Source: Allolobophora icterica
Lineage: Eukaryota; Annelida; Clitellata; Crassiclitellata; Lumbricidae
Assembly: GCA_963556255.1 (NCBI GenBank)
Contig: OY744609.1
Location: 22,964,276 to 23,028,275, forward strand
Direction: 5' to 3'
Length of the DNA: 64,000 nt
Shown: positions 38,101 through 50,100 of the stretch, in pieces
How the letters are laid out: each line of letters begins with the position of its first letter
Position numbering within the stretch: the stretch's first letter is position 1
Notes under the pieces: model-generated
Databases searched by the model: none
Seen by the model: only the letters and a program-made list of their open reading frames with translations
What the model was told of the DNA's origin: nothing
Program-made: the position numbers and the translations under genes

Positions 38101-41100
38101 ACTGCCAGTCAGGCTAGCTTAAGGGTCTGCTTTTCTTCTGCATACAGTATGTATAATGAATTTGTTGTCTTTCTTTAAAGTTGTGGCAAAGTCTCCTATG
38201 TTGTCAACCTCTCAGTTGAAAATTGAATCTGCCATGGATACAGAAGTTAAGGTCGGCCTTTGTTCAGTCGAGGTTGATATGAGACGCTACAATGACCTGA
38301 TGAATTCTGTTCCACTCGAAAGCGTCAGCATTCCTCTTGTTATGCACTGTATGCTGGAACAGGTGAGTCAAAAATTGCTCAAGTCGTTACATTACTATTG
38401 TCATTGTTGTCAGCTACATCATCATCATATTTATCATACATTCATTCATCACCATCATATTGATCAGTATCACCATCAGTTTCATGATAATAATCATCTT
38501 TATTCCCGTCATCACTGTAATTATTTTGCCTTCATCGTAATTGTTATTGTCCTGATAGTCATCATTATCATCATCAACATATCATCATCAGCATCAATAC
38601 TGTGATCATCATTATCAACAGCAACTTCATAAAATTATTTTTCATCAGTATGGTCAGAGTTTCGTATTGCACAGGGTTTAGTGAATTCAGTCACCAAGTC
38701 ACAGGTGATCAGTTGTATATGTGGTGATCAAATGTGCTGTTTATTGATGGGTTTATTGTGTGCTAGGTCTGTGCTTATGAGAGCCAGGCTAATCCAGATG
38801 CAATGCAGACTGAGAAGTGTGAATACATGGAAGACAGTCTTTCTCAACATCTCAACACTCTGGCTTTCAAGTTAGCTCTCACAACTGAAGAAAGGAAGGT
38901 CATTATCATCGTCCTGGTTTTGTTATTAAGATCATCATCATCGTAGGCATTATCATCACTGTCATCGTCATCATCAGCACATTAGCTCTCCATCAGAAGA
39001 ACAAGACCCTCTGACATCTCACACTTCTTATATAGCTCCTGTTACTCACCCCCCCCCACTGTTGGGCCCGAATGCTTGCTTTACAGTCAGTTTACTCTTC
39101 GGCCTTGCTCACTTTGGACAACAAATTGCAGGCCTCACCCAGCTGTATGGTCCACTAGCTCCTTTGCCACCCTATGTGCTAGTACATACTGCTTCTATTT
39201 GTCTTCCATACTTGTCTTCCATACTTCCATACTAGTCCACTTAGCCTGACATCCAACTGATTTGTTGCACCTGTCAATCTGCCTTAGCTGCATTTCTAAT
39301 TAAACTAATTAACCTGGAGGCCTCTTAATATACAACTCAATAGCCAGAATTATAGTGCCCGTGCACTGGTCATCAGCAATTGGAGTATCAATTGCATCGT
39401 CCATTTTCAGTTGAAACCTCCTCAAGAATATACTGTCACATTATATTTAAATGTAGGTGTAACACTGACATCCTGTCTTCAAATTCAGAGGTAAGATGTC
39501 TTTAGTAAGCATCATTGATGACAGGGATTGAGATTCACAGTTAAATGATGTTACAAGAATTTACGTGTGTTACGGATCTTATGTTAGGTCCTCTTTCCGG
39601 ATTATATGCCTCCTCCCTCAACTGCTGCTGAGGGAAACCAGAAGCAGCCGATCCTCATCAGCTACCATGATGACTTGACACGGCGTCTTAACCACCTGCA
39701 GCCAATCGACGGCTTCAATCCAGTAGAAGCTGAGCTGCAGATGCTGGGTTATTCACCGGCTTCTTCCATCCTATCACGATTTCCTCCTGAACCGGATCAA
39801 CGGACAGCTGTGGAACGTGCTGCCCGCTTTCAGGAACTCCTCTTTTTCTGCACTCAACAGGGAGCTGTCTCAAAATCAGGTCAGTAATTAGATTGCTGCC
39901 GGTAAAGGCATAAGATGAAACTGTTGTAACATTTTGCTTAGAGTGACTGACGTTGGAGGTTAAGTAAAGTCATTTCACATTTTCAGTATGCTCACCTGCC
40001 ACAGCCTACCTGCCTTCTTGTCTCCCTAACTGGTTGACTTATGATTGTGAACTGTGTTTCGCTTCAAACAATCATTCCTTGATGTCTTAGTCATCATAAT
40101 AATGATGCTGTTTTGAAGGCATTGGGTTGGATTAGGCTTTTTAGATTAGATTAGAATATAACCCCATTTTGTGGAGTCTGACTCCTTGAGTGGGACACGT
40201 TGGTGTAGCGGTATCTTCAGTGCCTTGTAACAAGAGGGTCGTAGGTTCGAATCTACCTCAAGCCACTGCTTAGCAACTTTGGACAAGTTGATTGCCTATA
40301 TTTTTCCAGTGCTCGTGAATAGGCTGGTGCCCTGTGCTTGGCCTTCGAAGTGGTGCTTTATAAGTTTGGAGATTACGATTACGATCACTATAGTGATGCT
40401 ATAGAAGATGTTGGTTTTTATTTAATTAGATTGGATTACATTAGAAAACTAACCAAATTTTGCTGAAATGAATATGAAATCTGTTGTAGACTTCAGTCGA
40501 GCTCTTCAGCAGTTTGTGTTTGAGTGCATGAACTTCACAACAGTTGATGAACATGGAAGGATCTGTCGACTGCAAACGGATCAGAAAGACATTCCATGGG
40601 ATGATCCGTATCCGTACTACATTGGAATGATTCCAGATTCAGATGAGAGGGTGAAGAGTGGAAGTCTGGAAAGACCTGATTCATCATCGAAAGGCTCAGG
40701 TATCCATCAGATTCTTTCTTGTCTGTGTTCTGCTAGTGTTTGATGTTGCTCTTATATAGCCATCTAAGGCCCTTTCAGATGCCTCCAAGTAGATGTCCAG
40801 TGAAATGCTGTGAATGCATGATTGAAAACATTTCATGAACTGTGAGTTCTAACTATCTTCTTCAGATTCTCTGTCCATGAGCCAGTTCATTTGTTCTTAT
40901 ATTGCCTTGCTCAGTGTGTCTGTCATCATCCAGTGCAGCAACTTCAGGCTAGGTCTTCACCTTGTTTTTCTACCCATTGTTTTTCAGCGACTATCGCTTA
41001 ACACAAACACCAGCAACAACTGACACTGTGCATGTTATGGGACTGATGCTGGACAAGTTTGTGGATCAGATTAGACTGCAGTGTTCTTCCCTTTGTGTTT

Positions 41101-44100
41101 GCTCACAGACAAATTGTTGTTTTGCACAGAGGCCAATAAAGAAGCTGAGAATGATCCAGAAGGGCTGTCAAGAAGTGGAAGCATTTTACGAAGACCGGAG
41201 TCACTGGGATCCAGAAAACGAGCATCGTCCAGTATGAGTTGCTTTCGACTTCTCTCTTCTGTTGATAATGCTGTTATTATTGTTAATGATAATAGATAGT
41301 ATAAAGGATAATGGACACTGAATAACGGACAGTTTTAATGATAATGGAGAGTGATGATTACTGGTATGCTAATGATAATATTAATTGAGGAACAGCTTAA
41401 GGGAATGAGGGAATGCTAAAAAATTACAAGCACAGTAGTTTGTCAGTTCTTAAATAGCAGCTGCTAGGTCTTCTGGCCAAGGTGTTCACTGAGAAAACAG
41501 GCAGTTGTATGTCCAGGACTAGACTTCGTTTATTGGTTTGCATAATAATTTCAGATTAAGTTTTTATTAACTAAACCAATTAAGTCATGGGTAAAAGGCT
41601 GCTAAACCACCACCTGGCCTTCTTGCTTCAATTAAGTTCATGTATGATGTAGGTAGACAAGGAGATTGCTGGATTAAGCATTAATAGGTAGGTAGGTAGG
41701 TGGGTTTGTAGGTATTTAGGTAATTAGGTGGTAGTTAGGTAGTAGGTTGGGAGGTAGGTAGGTAGGTAGGGGTGGAGAGAAAGAGACAGATTGCTGAATT
41801 AAGGAATAGTCATTTGGGTAGGTCTGTCAGATAAGTAGGTAAGTAGAGAGGCAAATAGGCAGGTAGGAGCAAAGGAGGGAGAAAGGAAGGGAAAGGAAGA
41901 GAGAGAGTGGGAAAGAGAAAGACAGAGAGAGAGACAGAGACAGACAGAGACAGACAGAGACAGACAGAGACAGACAGGGACAGAGAAGGATTACAGATGC
42001 TTCTGAATTGCTCTTTGTAACTGTACCTCTTGTTAAATAATGTTTGTGGTTGGTTTTTCTTGCATGTAATTAGTTGATGATGCTGATGATGATGGTAAGA
42101 CTTTCAGATTTGCCCTGTATCACACCCTCACCTATTCACCAGTTTTAGCTTTTTTTGTTTTGCACTTTTGCACATTGAATGTGTGGTAACCAAATTTTTA
42201 TTAAACTAGTTATACAGTGCAGACTCATTCAAGCAAGTCTTCGGGGGACGTGTCTTATGACACAGCATGTAATACAGTCTATGTGTAAAAAAGTATAATG
42301 CTGAAAAGTCAATATTTAGTGCTACATTGCAAATCTTGTATGGCACAGTAACCAGCATATCGTGTTAATCGCTTTGGGGATATAATACCACTTCATGTTA
42401 AACTGGAAGTGCACAAAAAGTCCAAAATGTAATCGGCAAGCAACACATCAGCAGGTTTTTTTGTGAAACTGGCAATAATTGGATGTAAGATATTATGATA
42501 TACTGGTTTTTCATCAATAACTAAAGTTTAATTCCAACCCTTGGATCTGATTTCACCACATGTTTTATACCAAACATATGAAGTTCTTTTAACGTAACCA
42601 TCTGCATGCATTACGTGTCACTTTTTGTCCAATGTCTGTTATCTCACGAAACCTTGAAACCTCTGCCTGCTTTGCACTGGTATGATTTCATGTAACTTTG
42701 GTTAGTGTACTGATCTGTGCCATTTGCGGGTTAACCCTGGTGCATTGCGTGAAATTGACCATCAGGACTCTTTGATTTTGTCTTTGTAGCAGAGGAAGTG
42801 GAACTTTCTTTAACTTAATTTAAAATTCTTTACATTGGCAAATTACATTACCTTGGATGGGACCTTTTGGTGTGGTGTACACGTGTGTAAGAGTCCGCCA
42901 GTGGTGGCTTTTCCAGCCATTCAAGCGTTATTTGATTACAGATAACCTTGTACTTAGAACATGCTCTAAAAATTGTCAGTTACATTACAATGCAGCTCCA
43001 AATATATGAATCTGGTGTTTAGCATTGCCTATGTCTTATGTTTGCTTAAGCCCATTCCATCGTTTAAATGGACATAATATGTTGTCTCCGTGTTTGCACA
43101 TTTACTCAGTGATTCTGTGGTAGATGGTCATCTCTGAGTTAAGGTCTTTTCAGTTGAGTTTCTTTTTCATTCATGAATATTGTAAAGTTGCCTTGGGATT
43201 TCGGCTATCACCTATATCAGGTGACCTGGAACTGAATCTGACTTTGCCTGCCTTACTGAGTTCACTGTTTGCGCCTCTGTTTGGTGAGCCCCGGGTAGAG
43301 GCACTTTACAAGTTCTGAAATACAATATAATGCAATACTGTGACTGAGCACTTGTGAATAAGCTGGTTCCTGTAACGTAGATGTTTCTGATGTTTTTAAA
43401 GAAATCCTGATTCTTGTTCAAAGTGAATGTCAATGCATAGTTTTATAATTATGCTTGCAGTAACAAGAACCATCCACAGAGTCATTAATTGCTAAAGCAG
43501 TCCAAGATCTTCAAATCTCATGATCAGTCATTATAAACAGCAGCATGTTGTACACAACCGTTTTATGACAAATGTTGGAACTAATAGGACTGTGATTTTG
43601 GAGTATGATTTGCTTAAAATGAACATTAATTGTTATCTTGTGCATTTTGTTAATTAATAGCATTATACAAATTTTCCAGGTTAGATTAGATGTAATATAA
43701 AGTATTATTAAACGAATTAACGGACATAAGTAAGTTTATGTAAATAAATTTCGCTAAGTGCTTCTAGGCACTTTCTTTTGAATTAGCACTATGTAAATTT
43801 GCAATTACAGTTACCTTACACCGACTTGCACTAACTTTAATAATAATTTGTAATTATAATTGCTTTAGTAATTATATTTGTTATTTTATTTGGCAACAGT
43901 AGAGAATCGAGAAATTTGCCAAACTTATTACAGTGCATTTCATTGGTGTGAAATTAAGTTACTGTACCCTATTCCTGTACCAGGTCACTCGGTCCACTTT
44001 GAAGCAGATGATTCTGGACAGCCTGTGCCACAGCCTGGAGATGAGGACCTGGATGAATTAAAGGACTGTCCTCAGAGTTCTAGCGACAAGCCATCTGAGA

Positions 44101-47100
44101 ATTCATCGTCTGCTCGCTTGAGTTCGGTGGTCGACTTGTCAGATGTTGCCAACGACAGAACCAAGCGTAATCTCGATCAGTGGCAGTATGCTGAACACTT
44201 GGAACCAAATGTCCTTCTTCAGGTTTGCCTTGATTGACAACAGACTGTATACATAGTTTTGTATAGTCTTGACTCTTAGCAGAATTACAAGTTCTGTATC
44301 AGAATTTTTCATATGATGTAAGCAGGCTCTTACCAGGACCGCCGACAGAAATTCCGGGCCCCTAGGCAGAGCAGTCACGGGCCCCTAGGCAGAGCAGTCG
44401 TGGGCCCCTAGGCAGAACAGTGACGGGCCCCTAGGCAGAGCAGTTATGGGCCTCTAAACTATCTGTAGGCTTTATATAAATACACCGTGAGGCATAAAAA
44501 AGGAAGCCCCTGGAAAAATCGTTATAACTCATTCAATAATTGATCAAAACAAATGCCATTTACGCAAAAACATCTATCGTTAAAATCAACAATTTTATTT
44601 AAAAAAGGCCCTATAACAAATTTCCGCTAAATCGTTGACGTAATAATAATGACGTCATTAATTTTTCCACCATTTACGAAAATGGCGTTCAGTGAGGAAG
44701 ATAAACACGTTATAAAATTTTTAAGACAATACAAACATTATATAGCCAAAAGATTTTTAAAAGAGTTTCCTCATAAAAGCTGGTCTTGTAGTGGATTGGA
44801 CAAGATTATTCTCAAGATTGATAGTACTGGAACTTCGCAACGTCTTCCCGGCAGTGGCCGTCCGCGCACTGCTCGAACTGCTGACAAAATTGAAGAAGTT
44901 GAAATACTTGTTTTGAGCCAGGAAGATTTTCCGCAAACACACTGTACTCAAAGACAAATTGCTCGGGAAGTTGGTATATCTCAACGTTCTGTTAATCGTA
45001 TCGTGAAGAAAGACTTACGTTTGATATGCATGAAAAAACATAGGGCACATGAATTGACCGTGGCCAACAAACAAGCTCAACTTGACCGCACTCGCCTGTT
45101 GTTGCGTCGCTACCCAGCTAGCCTAGTGCATTTCATCTGGTTTACTGACGAAAAATTATTCACAGTTGCTTCTCCTAGCAATACTCAAAATGATCGTCTG
45201 TATGTAGCAGTTGGAACTTGAAAGAGAGATATTGCAGCCGACCACGCCTTTTACGCACACGTCCGACATTTAGCAAATCCCTGATAGTGTCAGTCGGTGT
45301 TTCTTCTCTGGGGCGCACGTCGATTCACTTTGTTGAACCGGGGGTAAAAATCAACGGCCAATACTACAGAGATGTTTTACTCATGGAAGACATTCTACCT
45401 GAAATTTGAGATTTCTCTGAATTTTACATTTTCCAGCAAGCTGGTGCTCCAGTGCACAGACCTCGAGAAACGGTTGCACTTCTGACGAATGAAACTCCTG
45501 ACTTCATAATTCCGACACTATGGCCCCCTAACAGCCCAGATCTGAATCCAGTAGATTATAAAATATGTGGGTGCATGCAGGAAATGGTGTACAAAACAAA
45601 GGTCCGTGATGTTGAAGGTCTTCGTAAGTGAATCATGCAAGCTTGGAACGATCTTAACCAACGAATTATTGACTCGGCGGTGCGTGAATGGCGCAAGCGA
45701 CTTCGCGCATGCGTAGAAGCTGAAGGCGGACAGTTTGAGTACAAACTGTAATTTTTTTTTACATTGCCTGCTATTTAGCTATAAATTTCATGAATTTCAT
45801 TGACATTGTTTGAATATTGTTAAAATAATAACGATTTTTCCAGGGGCTTCCTTTTTTATGCCTCACAGTGTATAATATCGTACGGCCGTATGAAAAAAAA
45901 ACTCAAATTGAAATAATAAAAGTGCGTGTACGACCGTACAATATTACATTTATATATATTATATACAACTATGATTTTATTCAGATGCTTGAAGTTTAAA
46001 CTGATTGTAGTTAAGCGTCAGATAATATATTTAAAAAGGTATAAAACATAAACTTTGTATAACTGAATATAATATTTTTCATAAGTTGATTGCGGGCCTG
46101 GCCTGGGCCCCTAAAAAGTCGCCGGGCCCCTAGGCATTTGCCCCCCTGCCCCCTCTCGGCGGGCCTGGCTCTTACATACCATGAATGTACCTTATGCTGG
46201 AGCCCTTTAATGCTCACTAGATGAATTTGTATGCACATATTTTACATATTTTATATGATCCAATTACCTGACTAAAACCATCTAGACGAGACCTGAGACA
46301 AAACTTGGACGTGCAAACCAATAAACATTTTTTTGTCTAGCTGCACTCCCAACCGCAATATCTCTGACTTCCCCAATTCCAATTGCAATGACTGCTACTC
46401 TAAGGGGCACCTGTAGGAGCGGTTTGTATATACATGTACAGGGTGGGCCAAAAAAAGTAACCCCCTACAGGTATTTGCTAATATTTCGGCCAAAAATAAT
46501 AAATTTTTAATCAAATTTTACTGGCTTAAAAGTCATTTATATTTACGTATTACAGCCAAATTTCACCAAAAATATTTCAAACAGAATCAAAGTTATTTCA
46601 CTTTTGCTGAGTCCACCCACTGTTTTTTGATGGTCCAAAAACATGTAATGCAAGAAAAAGTAACAAAAAACGATTTTATTAAGTCACAGATGATGCTCAG
46701 ACAGTTATTGCAAACACAGAGCTGCTGAGACAGCTCTAAGTATGTGAGAGCCTGCTGGTGGCTCTTGCATAGGCATGGGTGTATAAAGTATATCATGCAT
46801 TTCAGATTATTGTCTTTGCTTCTTTCAAAGGCTCTTCTTCGAGCACTGGAGACCCATCCTTACATTGACACGTATTATCAGAAACGTGACAATTCCTTCC
46901 TAATTGTTTTGCACAATCCACATGATCCATCCGTCTCGCAAAGCTTCGACGACTGGCATGTTGCGCTTCATTCCAACATCAGATTTAGGTTTGTCCAAAT
47001 TCAATTTTAGTAGTCAAAGAATGACACAGGAATTTCATGATGAATGTTTCTTTAAGTAAATTTTCTAGCCACAATTATTTCTATGATAGTTTGCTGAGCA

Positions 47101-50100
47101 ACCTGCAAGACAAGCTCACTGGTCTTGTTTTCCTCTTTTCCATAATGTTGTGAAAACCATTATCTTTGAACATGGTATGTGTTATCAGTTTGGGAACACC
47201 TCAGAGGAGGGCATCTCTTGAAGGGGTAGTAGGTCAATTTGTGGTTACAATCACAAACTGCAAAAACTAAATATTATCAAATCTAAGTTGCTGAGATTAG
47301 CATTTCTGTGTGGCTCTGCATATGTTGCAACTTTTCATAATATCTATAATATTGTAATAATAAAAACAGTACTAATGCCTATCCATCATTATTCAACATT
47401 TCAACACAGTCGCCTTCCACAGAGCTCTCGTTGTCCCAGATCTTGACAATGACGGCCACTCCACAATCAATATAATTAATTAGTTTCTTACACCTGAGGG
47501 ATCATATTTACCTTGGGTACAAAAAAATAATACTAATAAGTGCAAATATATTTCTGGAATGCATATATCCAGCAGTTATTCAAATTTTTTGGGTACAAGT
47601 TACGATATGTAAATCCTTTCCATCAAATTGTTTTAGAAACTACTTGGAATATGTTGCTGGTGGCATAGTAGAATGGACTCAGACAGAAGAAGCCAAGTAT
47701 GAGGCCAGTCTTCTGGCAGCAGAGGTTGCAAAGCTACAAAAGGAGGGAGAAGAACCACCAGCCACTCCTGCTGACAAAAGAGCCCGATCAAAATCACCCA
47801 AGAAAACAGATAGGTCAGAAGTTTTTCTTGTGCTGGCAGCATGTGTTCATTCATTCATTCTTTCATTCATCCATTCATTCATTCATCAGTCCATCTGAAT
47901 ACTAAGGTACATCGTAATCATCATAGCGTAATCATAATTTATACTACAATAATCAGTCATAATTTTCCTCACTTTTAACTACCTTGCCTTCACTTATCGT
48001 AACTTGTTTTACCTAATCTTATTTTATCGTACTTTATCAGACCTCAAATAGCCTGTTATTTGCCATATCTGCTGCACAGATTTTCATTGATTAGGTGATC
48101 CTGCAATGACTGATTCTGGTGTGTAAGAAAAACACATTTCAGAATTTAAAACTTAATACCACTGTAACATTCTCAAAATTAACCTGGTTAGGTTTAGAGT
48201 TGAATTTAGGGTTGAATTACGGTAGATTTTTAAAAATCTGCTTCTCTCCATTTAACCATAGAGCTAAGAGTCCAGCATCGAGCAGCCAGGAGCGATCAAC
48301 TCCTTGTGAGTCGTTTGTGCGTGCTGGGTCTTTAAAGGCGTGGAAAGAAGAACAGGCAAAAATAAAGGCAGAGGAAGAAGAACAGGCCAGACTGGCTGAA
48401 GAGAAGAGAGCCAAGTCAGCCCAGAAAAAGGTCAGACTGAAAGAAAATTCCAGTCATGGTTACAGCCATTTGGTATGGCCCAACTGTAATATGTATGTAT
48501 TACCTCTGTGAGATATATAAAAGACGGTATATTGAGTGCCTTGATATATGTACTTATATAAATACATACATAAATACCATGCCTAAGAAATGCTGTTTGT
48601 AAATAATAAATAATGAGGAAACCCAAGGAATACTCTGAATAAAAGGCATTTATAAATAATCCATCATGCTACCTTACTTTACCTTTCTTGATATCAATCA
48701 ATCAATCAATCAAGAATTTATTGTAACCAAACCAAATTACAAATCAATATACAAGAAAAAATAGGTAATTTTTGGCCACAAATGGTAACCCAAAAGGGCT
48801 ATATGCCCACTAAGTAGGGTTACCCACGTAACATAGATACATTGGGAACAATAGCGAGTGGCTTTCTCATAGCAAAAAAGTTTATATTATATCCGATTTT
48901 CTCTGTAAAAACAATAAAACAAATAAGATGCACAACTGGTATAAGACTAGCCAGAGATTATTCTATGTATGCATGTATATAACTATTTAAATAGCACCTT
49001 TAAGGTGCTAAATCATTGCATTACTATTATTTCTCTGCTTGTTTTCTCATTAGATAACATTACTACAGCAGTACATAACATTACAGCCAAAGTGGAAGTT
49101 TGAAATGGTAATTGGAACTGATGCATATTTTTCATGTAGCCAGCAAAGGAAACTCGAGCAGAGGACAAAAAGTCCAAAGAAAAGGAGAAGAAACAACCAG
49201 AGGAGAAGGAATCCAAGAAACAACTAGATCCAAAGTCACCAGCAGTCAGTGGAACAGGAGAACAGACAAATGCAGCTGGTGTTTCCACTCAGCCAGAAAG
49301 ATACTGGCCAGTCAGTCTCTTATTCTCCCGTATTGTAACTGTAAGCGTAACAGAACACTTGTATAGCACTTATCAGGAATCTTCATTAGAAAGATGGACA
49401 AGATATGTCACTTCAATGTATTTGGAACCAAGACACCAAAGAGAATGAAACTGTGATATAATTTGGTTTCTTTGTTGTATTTATGCACAGGTTGGTGTTC
49501 AGTAGTAGTGCACCGAGTTTGTAATCCAATGATTGCAGTTCATAATTTTTAAGCAGACTTCTTGTAAGGCACCAGGACAGGTTGTTTGTGCACACTTATC
49601 TCATCCCTCCGATTCATATAACTGACCTTGTGTGTGTAATAAAATGTGCAATAGATAAATTCTTAAAAATACATTTATATGTTTAGTTTAACGTTTGAAT
49701 ATCACCTTCTAAGAATCTCATTGATTGTTGAGCTATATATTTGTAATTTAATGTTTTACAATGTAATGTGGTTTCTTTTGTATCATGTTGCATTGTGTAA
49801 TGTAATATGATTTAGTGTTGTCTTGTTTAGTGCTGTGTAACGTGGCGGAATGTTTGCATATTGACATTTTGATCAATCAATCAGAATTTATATAGCTCTA
49901 CTTCAAGATCTCTACTCAGAATTCTCAAAGGTATTCCTAAATCAGAAGGCAATTAGAATGTGCTGTACATTGTAGTTAATGTTTTCTCTATAAGCACTTC
50001 TTTTTTCTTCTTTTTTTGTGGTTTTCATTGGCAGCATCTAACAGAGGTGAAACAATTAGGAATAATGAAATTATGAGGCTTACTTCCAGTGTACTTAAGA

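Larger units (their letters stand above)
44334..46167. mobile_element. hAT-type non-autonomous element, split by a mariner
   Basis: The left end reads CAGGACCGCCGACAG and the right end, on the other strand, CAGGCCCGCCGAGAGG. The 8-base target duplication GCTCTTAC is perfect (44326-44333 and 46168-46175). CAGG termini and 8-base duplications define the hAT superfamily. Without the inserted mariner the element is about 445 bases. Its left part has four tandem copies of a 23-base unit (core GGGCCCCTAGGCAGAGCAGT). No hAT transposase is present. SPAG17 intron 13. Confidence 0.85.

Noticed and set aside
40201..40254. Second tRNA-like A/B box pair
   Set aside because: Same SINE family as 54001; no cloverleaf with a matching acceptor stem seen.
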